Source: Bacillota bacterium
GTDB taxonomy: Bacteria; Bacillota; Clostridia; Tissierellales; Sedimentibacteraceae
Length of the DNA stretch: 5,594 nucleotides
NCBI GenBank assembly: GCA_023425285.1
Contig: JAFACY010000080.1
Span: 1 to 5,594 of the forward strand
Direction of reading: 5' to 3'
The notes under the pieces were generated by a model. It was not told the DNA's origin and made no database searches. It was given only the letters and a program-made list of their open reading frames with translations. How positions within the stretch are numbered: position 1 is the first letter of the stretch; each line of letters opens with the position of its first letter. The position numbers were made by a program, and so were the translations under genes. Shown in pieces: positions 1 to 4,610 of the stretch.

Positions 1-816
1 ATAAAAAATATGACCGAAATAACAAAGACAATCACCGTTAACAACATCAATACGAGGTTGGACATAAAGGGAACTCAGGATGAATTAAAGGAGCTTTCCC
101 AGACTTTTAACGAGATGATGGACAGAATTGAGCAGGGATATAAATTTCAGCAGCAATTCGTTTCCGACGCATCCCATGAGCTGAGAACACCCATAGCTGT
201 AATAAAGGGTTACGTCAACATGCTTGACAGGTGGGGGAAAAATGATAAGGCCGTGCTTGAGGAATCAATCGGAGCAATAAAAAACGAAACCGACAACATG
301 CAGGATCTGATAGAAAAGCTTTTGTTTATTGCAAGAAGCGACAAGGGTAATTTAGCTTATTCAAAGGAAGATTTTAAAATAAGCACAATACTTAATGAAA
401 TAGAAAAAGAAACTAAAATGATTGACACCGTTCATAAATTATATTTTAAATTTTACGATGATGCCAACGTATACGGAGATATAAAGAGAGTAAAGCAGGC
501 AATCAGAATTATAATCGACAACTCTATAAAATATACGCCTGCAGGGGGCTATATAATGGTTTCCGGATTTTTACAGGATGATTATTACGTAATTAAGATA
601 GAAGATACGGGTATAGGAATCGATAAAAAGGATCTGGGCAAAATTTTTGACCGACTTTACAGAGCTGAGCAGTCGCGAAGCAAGGAAATAGGAGGTCATG
701 GTCTCGGATTATCAATAGCGAAAATTATAGTACTGGGTCATAAGGGAAAAATAAGAGTTAAAAGCACAATAGGCAAGGGCTCCGAATTTTCAATTATGCT
801 GCCATATATAAATTAG
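1..816 (+). CDS. Sensor histidine kinase, C-terminal part (5' end outside window)
   Basis: This is the cytoplasmic part of a two-component sensor kinase that autophosphorylates on histidine and passes the phosphate to a response regulator. Counting from the Met codon at base 10: residues 1-41 look like the second half of a HAMP linker (DEL..LSQTFNEMMDRIE), the H-box SHELRTP has the phospho-acceptor His56, the N-box has Asn171 in DNSIKYTP, the G1 box is DTGIG at 199-203, the F-box is near 213, and the G2 box GGHGLGLS is at 228-235. The catalytic core is therefore complete. The frame stays open to base 1 without a stop, and a HAMP cut in half is unlikely as a true N-terminus. The real start, membrane segments and sensor domain should lie upstream, probably after a response regulator gene. 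The signal sensed cannot be told. It ends 99 bases before spoIIAA and is probably a separate unit. Confidence 0.93.
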   Translation: MKNMTEITKTITVNNINTRLDIKGTQDELKELSQTFNEMMDRIEQGYKFQQQFVSDASHELRTPIAVIKGYVNMLDRWGKNDKAVLEESIGAIKNETDNMQDLIEKLLFIARSDKGNLAYSKEDFKISTILNEIEKETKMIDTVHKLYFKFYDDANVYGDIKRVKQAIRIIIDNSIKYTPAGGYIMVSGFLQDDYYVIKIEDTGIGIDKKDLGKIFDRLYRAEQSRSKEIGGHGLGLSIAKIIVLGHKGKIRVKSTIGKGSEFSIMLPYIN

Positions 817-822
817 ATACAA

Positions 823-829
823 ATCGACA
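823..829 (-). promoter_or_regulatory. Possible Spo0A box upstream of spoIIAA
   Basis: The plus strand reads ATCGACA, which is TGTCGAT on the minus strand and matches 6 of 7 positions of the Spo0A box TGTCGAA. It lies about 45 bases upstream of the -10-like hexamer of spoIIAA. Spo0A~P activates spoIIA in Bacillus subtilis, so the position makes sense. A 7-base motif at this match level can occur by chance in A/T-rich DNA. Confidence 0.3.
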
Positions 830-872
830 AATTGCAACAAAAGAAGTCAGGGAAAAATGCTTTGTTTAATAG

Positions 873-878
873 TATAAT
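873..878 (+). promoter_or_regulatory. -10-like hexamer of the spoIIA promoter
   Basis: TATAAT lies 38 bases before the GTG start of spoIIAA. No good sigma-A -35 is found 16-18 bases upstream. The A/G-rich AGGGAAAAA at 849-857 recalls a sigma-H -35 (RNAGGAWWW), but its spacing to the hexamer is too long for sigma-H. The sigma factor is therefore unassigned. Seven-base inverted arms (868-874 and 890-896, AATAGTA/TACTATT) span the expected start-site region and could be an operator or a leader hairpin. Confidence 0.35.
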
Positions 879-915
879 AGCTTGTACATTACTATTGAGA
901 AAGGATTTGAGAAGA

Positions 916-1221
916 GTGAATTTAGAATTTTTAGAATCTGGACAAACCTTGACGATTAAGCTCAAAGGGGATTTAGATCATCACAGTGCCGACGAAAGCA
1001 GAGTGTTGATCGATAAAAAAATTAATGAGGGTAAATACAATAAAATAGTTATAGATTTAAAAAAACTTGATTTTATTGACAGTTCCGGCATCGGCTTTGT
1101 GATAGGACGCTACAAATTAATCAGAAAGCAAAACGGTGTCATTGAAATAACCAATGCAAGCAGCAAGGTCAGAAAAATCCTTGACATGAGCGGCATAGGA
1201 AAAATAATTAGTATGAAATAG
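916..1221 (+). CDS. spoIIAA: Anti-sigma-F factor antagonist SpoIIAA
   Basis: This is a STAS-domain protein of 101 residues. In sporulating cells the unphosphorylated form binds SpoIIAB and frees sigma-F in the forespore; SpoIIAB phosphorylates it and SpoIIE removes the phosphate. The hallmark is FIDSSGIGFVIGRYK at residues 53-67. The second serine, Ser57, corresponds to the phosphorylated Ser58 of B. subtilis. The start is GTG at 916, because the protein then begins MNLEFLESG as family members do. An A/G-rich stretch, AGAAAGGA, stands about 10 bases upstream as a modest ribosome binding site. The frame is open further up to a TTG at 832, but that extension is not family-like and would include the promoter region. 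spoIIAB follows after 9 bases, so the two are co-transcribed. Confidence 0.95.
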   Translation: MNLEFLESGQTLTIKLKGDLDHHSADESRVLIDKKINEGKYNKIVIDLKKLDFIDSSGIGFVIGRYKLIRKQNGVIEITNASSKVRKILDMSGIGKIISMK

Positions 1222-1230
1222 GGGGCAAAA

Positions 1231-1662
1231 ATGCAAAATAATTATGTGATTTTTAAAATACCGAGCTTATCAACAAACGAATCATTTGCAAGAGCGGCAG
1301 TCGCAGCTTTTTGTTCAAGTCTGAATCCGACTATTGATGAAATAATTGAAATAAAGACTGCGGTTTCCGAAGCCGTAACAAACGCAATAATTCATGGTTA
1401 TGAAAGTACAGTGGGAGAAATTCAGATCGAATGCAAAATCAAGGGGCAGATGGTTGAAATAATAGTTGAAGATTATGGTTCAGGTATCGTAAATGTTGAA
1501 ATGGCAAGAGAACCCCTATATACAACCAAGCCGGAATTAGAACGCTCAGGAATGGGTTTTGCAGTTATGGAAACGTACATGGATGAAGTTGTTGTTTTAT
1601 CGGAAAAGGATGTTGGAACAAAGGTTATAATGCGTAAAACAATCAGTGAAAGAAAAAAATAG
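1231..1662 (+). CDS. spoIIAB: Anti-sigma-F factor / serine kinase SpoIIAB
   Basis: This is a GHKL-type serine kinase of 143 residues (146 in B. subtilis) that binds and silences sigma-F and phosphorylates SpoIIAA. Visible motifs are the N-terminal NESFAR (residues 16-21, including the Arg that contacts sigma-F in B. subtilis), the N-box EAVTNAIIHGY with Asn51, the G1 box DYGSGI at 81-86, and the glycine-rich lid ERSGMGFAVME at 104-114. A GGGGG stretch lies just upstream of the ATG. The protein looks complete and functional. Two things are odd. The gene normally followed at once by sigF is instead followed by a non-coding stretch and a phage-like gene. Its last 71 bases are also repeated 551 bases downstream in decayed form. 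The present C-terminus may therefore have been supplied or restored by a recombination event. Confidence 0.96.
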   Translation: MQNNYVIFKIPSLSTNESFARAAVAAFCSSLNPTIDEIIEIKTAVSEAVTNAIIHGYESTVGEIQIECKIKGQMVEIIVEDYGSGIVNVEMAREPLYTTKPELERSGMGFAVMETYMDEVVVLSEKDVGTKVIMRKTISERKK

Positions 1663-1663
1663 A
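1592..1663 (+). repeat. Left copy of 72-bp direct repeat (3' end of spoIIAB)
   Basis: This segment matches 2143-2214 at 68 of 72 positions with no gaps and a constant offset of 551. The four differences are at 1602, 1609, 1615 and 1629, and the last 34 bases are identical. The left copy is the in-frame coding end of spoIIAB up to its TAG stop, plus one base. The identity ends almost exactly at the stop codon, as is common for attachment sites that reuse the 3' end of a gene. Confidence 0.95.
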
Positions 1664-1804
1664 AAAAAGACAAATAGTAAATTGCCTTATTTAGTAAGGT
1701 TACAAATAATGAGTACATAAAAGTAGTTTTCGTTGCTTCTGATGAAAAAATTCAGAGGAAATGAGGACTATTTTTTATGAAACGAATAAAAGTACCTCAG
1801 TTTT

Positions 1805-1833
1805 AGGACAAACATAATTAAGATGCATATAAT
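1805..1833 (+). promoter_or_regulatory. Sigma-A type promoter of the holin-like gene
   Basis: The -10 hexamer TATAAT (1828-1833) is perfect. Exactly 17 bases upstream is AGGACA (1805-1810), which matches TTGACA at its last four positions. Transcription would begin near 1840, so the small gene has its own vegetative-type promoter and does not depend on spoIIA read-through. Confidence 0.55.
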
Positions 1834-1838
1834 ACTAT

Positions 1839-1860
1839 AGAGAGTATAGCTCTCTTTTTT
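1839..1860 (+). terminator. Hairpin with U-tract in the leader of the holin-like gene
   Basis: A perfect 6-bp stem, AGAGAG (1839-1844) and CTCTCT (1850-1855), has the loop TATAG and runs into a T-run ending at 1860. It looks like a short intrinsic terminator. However, it begins almost at the predicted start site of the 1805-1833 promoter and is followed directly by the AAGGAG site at 1861-1866. It may end read-through from spoIIAB, or serve as a 5' stabilising or attenuating hairpin for the holin-like mRNA. Confidence 0.5.
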
Positions 1861-1874
1861 AAGGAGATGTTATT

Positions 1875-2126
1875 ATGGATATTAATTCAATAATTAAAGA
1901 TTTAGGATTTCCTATTGCCTGTGTAATCGGCTGCGGTTGGTTTATATATAAAATGTACTTTAACAGCATAAAAGAAAATGCAACAAGAGAAGAACGCAAT
2001 TATATAATTCTTGGTAAGTTTCAGATGTCCTTGGACAAATTTGCCGATATATTGGCAGGATATGAACAGAAGTTAACGGTAATAGAAAAAGATGTTAAAG
2101 AAATAAAAGATGTTGTTAATAAGTAA
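1875..2126 (+). CDS. Phage-type holin-like small membrane protein (BhlA/UviB- or YvrJ-like)
   Basis: This 83-residue protein has one N-terminal membrane segment (about residues 9-29, LGFPIACVIGCGWFIYKMYF) and a charged, probably coiled-coil C-terminal half (about 31-83) rich in Lys and Glu, ending in VIEKDVKEIKDVVNK. The MDIN..I..LGFPIA start and the single-TM-plus-coiled-coil layout resemble small holin-like proteins of clostridial phages and bacteriocin loci (BhlA/UviB or YvrJ type). Those permeabilise membranes or accompany endolysins. No endolysin lies nearby. AAGGAG at 1861-1866, 8 bases before the ATG, is an excellent ribosome binding site. It sits alone between two copies of the spoIIAB tail, in the place of sigF. 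The family assignment is from pattern only. That it has any role in sporulation is speculation. Confidence 0.65.
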   Translation: MDINSIIKDLGFPIACVIGCGWFIYKMYFNSIKENATREERNYIILGKFQMSLDKFADILAGYEQKLTVIEKDVKEIKDVVNK

Positions 2127-2142
2127 GGGGTAAAATAACACT

Positions 2143-2214
2143 TTGTTTTATCAGAAAAGTATGTTTGAACAAAGGTTATGATGCGTAAAACAATCAGTGA
2201 AAGAAAAAAATAGA
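2143..2214 (+). pseudogene. Decayed 3' fragment of spoIIAB (right copy of the direct repeat)
   Basis: This is the second copy of the spoIIAB end. Read in the spoIIAB frame it carries GGA to TGA (a stop) at 2166-2168, GAT to TAT (Asp to Tyr), ATA to ATG (Ile to Met), and one silent change in TCA. It has no start codon or upstream part of the gene. It still ends at the same TAG (2211-2213). The non-silent changes and the stop show it is not under selection for the protein, unlike the left copy. It is best read as the leftover end of the original spoIIAB after an insertion, or as a duplication scar. Confidence 0.88.
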
Positions 2215-2256
2215 GAAATTTTTATTTGGAAATATAGTATTTTCATACACTTTTCT

Positions 2257-2285
2257 AAAAAAAGGCACTATTAGTGCTTTTTTTT
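2257..2285. terminator. Strong, probably bidirectional intrinsic terminator
   Basis: The stem GCACT (2265-2269) and AGTGC (2273-2277) has the loop ATT. It is flanked by an A-run on the left and a T-run on the right, which extend the stem through a G-T pair. It can end transcription on either strand. It separates the spoIIA/holin-like region from the spoVA genes, so spoVA needs its own promoter. Confidence 0.85.
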
Positions 2286-2318
2286 AGTATTCAAAATCTT
2301 TTTTTGTAAATAATACTT
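2286..2318 (+). promoter_or_regulatory. Possible forespore (sigma-G/F type) promoter for the spoVA operon
   Basis: Between the terminator and the first ORF are GTATT (2287-2291) and, about 17 bases later, AATAATACT (2310-2318). These loosely resemble the GHATR -35 and CATAHTA -10 of forespore sigma factors. spoVA is under sigma-G in B. subtilis and a promoter must lie here because of the terminator. The match is weak and the local sequence is very A/T-rich. Confidence 0.3.
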
Positions 2319-2332
2319 ATGAGGTGATTTAT

Positions 2333-2452
2333 ATGAAAAAAAAGATTTTTTTATTAGTAATAATTTTAATGATCAGCTTTACTGCTATCATTTACGGTAA
2401 CAGTATAGACCGGTCTTTGAAAAAAATACCTGAAAGTGCTGTTCTGCTTTAG
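2333..2452 (+). CDS. Small 39-residue membrane peptide, first gene of the spoVA operon
   Basis: I do not recognise this peptide. It begins MKKKIFLLVIILMISF and has a basic start, a hydrophobic segment at about residues 5-22, and a short polar tail with two charged patches ending ESAVLL. It could be a single-pass membrane peptide or, less likely, a secreted one; no lipobox is present. Support for translation is good. GAGGTG at 2321-2326 lies 6 bases before the ATG, and the stop (TAG, 2450-2452) overlaps the AGGAGG ribosome binding site of spoVAC. That spacing suggests translational coupling. It lies between the terminator and spoVAC, so it should be expressed with the spoVA genes in the forespore. 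It is not one of the larger spoVAA or spoVAB proteins of Bacillus. It could be a coupling leader, a small SpoVA accessory protein, or a remnant of a longer gene. Confidence 0.6.
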   Translation: MKKKIFLLVIILMISFTAIIYGNSIDRSLKKIPESAVLL

Positions 2453-2462
2453 GAGGAATCGG

Positions 2463-2903
2463 ATGAAGTACGATAAAAACAGCTATAAGCAGGTAGTCGA
2501 TGAATATACACCAAAAAATAAGATGCTTAGAAATTGTGTATGTGCTTTTATTTTTGGAGGGGCTATCTGCTTATTGGGTGAAATCATTAAAAATATTTTT
2601 ATGAACAGTCTTGGTGTTCCGGAGCAGGATGCAGGTACAATAAGTTCGGTGATGTTAATAGCAATAACAGCTTTGCTGACAGGCTTAGGTTGGTTTGACA
2701 AGCTCAGCAAAATTGCGGGAGCAGGTACGGCAGTTCCCATAACGGGATTTGCAAATGCCGTTGTGTCACCGGCACTTGAATATAAAAGAGAAGGCTTCAT
2801 ACTGGGTACCGCATCAAATATATTTAAGCTGGCAGGACCTGTGCTGCTGTTTGGCTATTTTTCCGCATTTATTGTAGGAATATTGAGCCTGATGTTTAAA
2901 TAA
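2463..2903 (+). CDS. spoVAC: Stage V sporulation protein SpoVAC
   Basis: This is an integral membrane protein of 146 residues (150 in B. subtilis), part of the SpoVA system that moves Ca-dipicolinic acid into the forespore and releases it at germination. In Bacillus, SpoVAC behaves as a mechanosensitive channel in the inner spore membrane. Hydrophobic segments lie at about residues 25-45, 60-78 and 122-145. The conserved loop GAGTAVPITGFANAVVSPAL (86-105) is the family signature and is shared in shorter form with SpoVAE. The start is the ATG at 2463, with AGGAGG at 2451-2456. A frame extension to 2436 would run over the upstream peptide and this ribosome binding site and is rejected. spoVAD follows after 38 bases. 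Confidence 0.96.
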   Translation: MKYDKNSYKQVVDEYTPKNKMLRNCVCAFIFGGAICLLGEIIKNIFMNSLGVPEQDAGTISSVMLIAITALLTGLGWFDKLSKIAGAGTAVPITGFANAVVSPALEYKREGFILGTASNIFKLAGPVLLFGYFSAFIVGILSLMFK

Positions 2904-2941
2904 CATGTTTTGAATTTGGTACATTTTTAAGGAGTGAAAAA

Positions 2942-3937
2942 TTGAAAAAGATTGGTAAACAAACATTTCAGATGAAGGATGATGTATTTGTCAGGGATAC
3001 ATTTTCCATAGCGGGGAAAAAAGAAGGCGAGGGTCCTATAGGGAATTGCTTTGATGTTGTTGTGGATGATGATTTGTGGGGAGAGGATTCCTGGGAAAAA
3101 TGTGAGCTAAAATTCCAAAAAGAAGCTGTCAAAAGCCTGATGCAAAAAAATAATCTGATGGAAAAGGATATTGACCTTTTAATATCGGGAGACTTACTGA
3201 ACCAGATTACCTCCTCTTCATTTGCAGCAAGGGATTTGCAGCTTCCGTACATAGGAGTTTACGGAGCGTGCTCTACAATGGCTCTTACCATGGGCTTGGG
3301 TGCAATGTTGATTGACGGTGGTTTTGCCAGTAACATAATATGTGTTACATCAAGTCATTTTTGCAGTGCGGAAAGACAATACCGCATGCCCCTTGAAATG
3401 GGAGGACAAAGGCATATGTCCGCTCAATGGACGGTTACGGGATCTTCGGCAGTATGGCTTTCCAGTGGGGGCAGCGGTCCTAAAATTAAAAACGTTACAT
3501 TCGGTAAAATAACTGATTTAGGAGTCAAGGATGCCAACAATATGGGGGCAGCTATGGCACCGGCTGCATTCGATTCATTAAGACAGCATCTGGAGGATAC
3601 AAAAATAGACTATGATTTAATAGTCACCGGAGATTTGGGCAGTGTAGGCAAAGCTATCGTAAACAAAATGTTTAACGAAGAAAATAACAGTATTGAAAAT
3701 ATATACAATGACTGCGGAACAATTATTTTTGATCTGGATAAGCAGGATGTACATGCGGGAGGAAGTGGCTGCGGATGCTCGGCAACTGTTTTCGGAGGAT
3801 TCTTGTTTAAAAAATTATTGAACAAGGAAATAAACAAGCTTTTATTTACATCAACAGGAGCTCTGCATTCTCCTACAGCCACTTTGCAGGGAGAAAGCAT
3901 ACCGGGAATTGCTCACTGTGTGGGAATAGAAATGTGA
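2942..3937 (+). CDS. spoVAD: Stage V sporulation protein SpoVAD
   Basis: This is a soluble or membrane-associated, thiolase-fold protein of 331 residues (338 in B. subtilis). It binds dipicolinic acid and is needed for its uptake into the forespore. Recognisable blocks are IGKQTFQ at the N-terminus, EGPIG near 30-34, SGDLLNQ at 82-88, the thiolase-type cysteine in YGACSTM (Cys110), SSHFCSAERQYRMP at 137-150, MGAAMAPAAFD at 201-211, YNDCG at 255-259, GGSGCGCSA at 273-281, and TGALHSPTATLQGESIPGIAH near the end. The start is TTG at 2942 (encoding Met), preceded by AAGGAG at 2929-2934, 7 bases away. The protein then begins MKKIGKQTF, like the family. Its stop is 7 bases before spoVAE, whose ribosome binding site GAGG overlaps the stop codon. 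It appears intact throughout. Confidence 0.97.
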   Translation: MKKIGKQTFQMKDDVFVRDTFSIAGKKEGEGPIGNCFDVVVDDDLWGEDSWEKCELKFQKEAVKSLMQKNNLMEKDIDLLISGDLLNQITSSSFAARDLQLPYIGVYGACSTMALTMGLGAMLIDGGFASNIICVTSSHFCSAERQYRMPLEMGGQRHMSAQWTVTGSSAVWLSSGGSGPKIKNVTFGKITDLGVKDANNMGAAMAPAAFDSLRQHLEDTKIDYDLIVTGDLGSVGKAIVNKMFNEENNSIENIYNDCGTIIFDLDKQDVHAGGSGCGCSATVFGGFLFKKLLNKEINKLLFTSTGALHSPTATLQGESIPGIAHCVGIEM

Positions 3938-3944
3938 GGTTAAT

Positions 3945-4301
3945 ATGAATTACGTTATGAGTTTTGTTGTGGGAGGCATAATATGTGTCCTGGGACAGAT
4001 AGTTATAGATACATTTAAAAAGAACAATGCCTATCTACTGGTTTTATTGGTGGTGACCGGAACATTTTTAGGGTATTTCGGAGTATATGATAAAATAATA
4101 GAAATAGGTTATTCGGGTGCAACGGTTCCGCTATTGGGCTTTGGTCATGCTCTCGCGGAAGGTGCGGTGGAAGAAGCTGCCGCAAAGGGCTTCATGGGTG
4201 CCCTGAGCGGTGGAGTTAAAAAAACTGCACCGGGGGTTGCTGCAGCATTGATTTTCGGTTACATAGTTTCGGTAGTCTTTAATCCGAAAGGAAATAAATA
4301 A
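3945..4301 (+). CDS. spoVAE: Stage V sporulation protein SpoVAE (SpoVAEB type)
   Basis: This is a small membrane protein of 118 residues (116 for SpoVAEB of B. subtilis), the third core part of the SpoVA dipicolinate channel. Hydrophobic segments lie at about residues 4-22, 29-47 and 96-113. The loop GYSGATVPLLGFGHALAEGA (55-74) matches the GAGTAVPITGFANA loop of SpoVAC, showing the two are paralogues. GAGG overlapping the spoVAD stop is the ribosome binding site, so spoVAD and spoVAE are probably translationally coupled. No spoVAEA, spoVAF, spoVAA or spoVAB follows. The set AC-AD-AE is the usual minimum in Clostridia, so this is not a loss. Confidence 0.96.
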   Translation: MNYVMSFVVGGIICVLGQIVIDTFKKNNAYLLVLLVVTGTFLGYFGVYDKIIEIGYSGATVPLLGFGHALAEGAVEEAAAKGFMGALSGGVKKTAPGVAAALIFGYIVSVVFNPKGNK

Positions 4302-4317
4302 GGGATTTCTCTGTATT

Positions 4318-4389
4318 TGTCATCCTGAGCGTTAGCGAAGGATCTCATAATTAAGAAGCTGAGATTCTTCGCTTGCGCTCAGAATGACA
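4318..4389. repeat. REP-like palindromic intergenic repeat
   Basis: Two 30-base arms (4318-4347 and 4360-4389) are inverted repeats with 26 of 30 positions complementary, around a 12-base spacer. Each outer end starts TGTCATYCTGAGCG. This is the TGTCATTCTGAGCGAAGCGAAGAATCTC type of palindrome that is dispersed in many bacterial genomes. It sits just after spoVAE and would form a long hairpin in the 3' UTR. It has no coding capacity and may be a non-autonomous mobile repeat or a stabilising or terminating structure. Confidence 0.8.
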
Positions 4390-4418
4390 GTTGCATAAGA
4401 TAAATAATAAATGCATTG

Positions 4419-4453
4419 ACTTCAAATGGTAAAAATAACATTTGAAGTTTTTT
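4419..4453 (+). terminator. Intrinsic terminator of the spoVA operon
   Basis: A perfect 10-bp stem, ACTTCAAATG (4419-4428) and CATTTGAAGT (4439-4448), has a 10-base A-rich loop and runs into a T-tract (4448-4453). It lies after the REP-like palindrome and ends the spoVA transcript before the iron-regulated promoter. Confidence 0.88.
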
Positions 4454-4509
4454 ATTTGTGCGAATTTTGTTAAACCAAAAAATTCCATATGTTAATTTTT
4501 AAATAATTA

Positions 4510-4538
4510 TTGACTTTATTAGTGAGCTATTATAATAT
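4510..4538 (+). promoter_or_regulatory. Sigma-A promoter of the siderophore-binding protein gene
   Basis: TTGACT (4510-4515) is a 5/6 match to the -35. The -10 is either TATAAT at 4531-4536 (15-base spacing) or TAATAT at 4533-4538 (17-base spacing). The start site would be near 4543-4546, immediately before the Fur box. Confidence 0.7.
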
Positions 4539-4548
4539 AAGAATCGTT

Positions 4549-4567
4549 GATAATGATAATCATTATC
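4549..4567. promoter_or_regulatory. Perfect 19-bp Fur box
   Basis: GATAATGATAATCATTATC matches the classical Fur consensus at all 19 positions. It is the core of a 21-bp perfect dyad (4548-4568). It lies just downstream of the -10 over the likely start site, so iron-loaded Fur would block initiation. The downstream gene is therefore expected to be expressed under iron limitation. Confidence 0.93.
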
Positions 4568-4588
4568 ATTTATATCGTGTTTGTATTA

Positions 4589-4605
4589 TCACTGTGCACA
4601 GGTGA
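4589..4605. promoter_or_regulatory. Dyad in the leader, possible operator or hairpin
   Basis: CTGTGCACAG (4592-4601) is a perfect 10-bp palindrome. TCA and TGA flank it as further complementary arms, with one bulged G. As DNA it could bind a dimeric regulator. As RNA it forms a small hairpin that would cover the AGGTGA ribosome binding site of the possible leader peptide at 4611. Confidence 0.35.
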
Positions 4606-4610
4606 AACAA

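Larger units (their letters stand above)
1664..2142. mobile_element. Candidate small insertion or prophage remnant between spoIIAB repeats
   Basis: The stretch between the two copies of the spoIIAB tail holds a single gene, a phage-type holin-like protein, with its own promoter, leader hairpin and ribosome binding site. No integrase, transposase or terminal inverted repeat is visible. If it was mobile, it was mobilised in trans or is what is left of a larger phage-like element. The first 140 bases or so (1664-1803) have no meaningful ORF. They hold only a short hairpin (CCTTA/TAAGG, 1685-1699) and a bulged inverted repeat at 1762-1800. The mobile-element reading is an inference from the flanking direct repeats and the foreign type of cargo. 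A tandem duplication followed by deletion could leave the same pattern. Confidence 0.45.

Noticed and set aside
832..915. A longer SpoIIAA starting at the TTG at 832
   Set aside because: The extra 28 residues are not family-like, no ribosome binding site precedes the TTG, and the stretch contains promoter-like sequence. GTG at 916 gives the normal length and N-terminus.
1473..1718. Reverse-strand open frame across the end of spoIIAB
   Set aside because: It is the antisense shadow of a clear spoIIAB and has no ribosome binding site or family resemblance.
1762..1800. Bulged inverted repeat TGAGG-ACT / AGT-A-CCTCA as an operator or terminator
   Set aside because: The loop is about 21 bases, the stem has a bulge and no T-run follows. 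It is too weak to call alone.
1664..1803. Possible sigF remnant or small peptide genes after spoIIAB
   Set aside because: All frames are broken by stops within about 20 codons and no sigma-factor motif is seen. The tiny frames (12 codons from 1742, 9 codons from 1778) lack convincing support.
1592..2214. The two 72-bp repeats as part of a CRISPR array
   Set aside because: There are only two copies, spaced 479 bases apart around a gene, and one is the coding end of spoIIAB.
2436..2462. A longer SpoVAC starting at the ATG at 2436
   Set aside because: It overlaps the 39-residue ORF and would place the AGGAGG site inside the gene. The ATG at 2463 has ideal spacing and gives the family length.
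2483..3900. Reverse-strand open frames inside spoVAC and spoVAD (2483-2800, 2968-3252, 3610-3900)
   Set aside because: All lie wholly within strongly conserved plus-strand genes and show no protein-like motifs or upstream signals.
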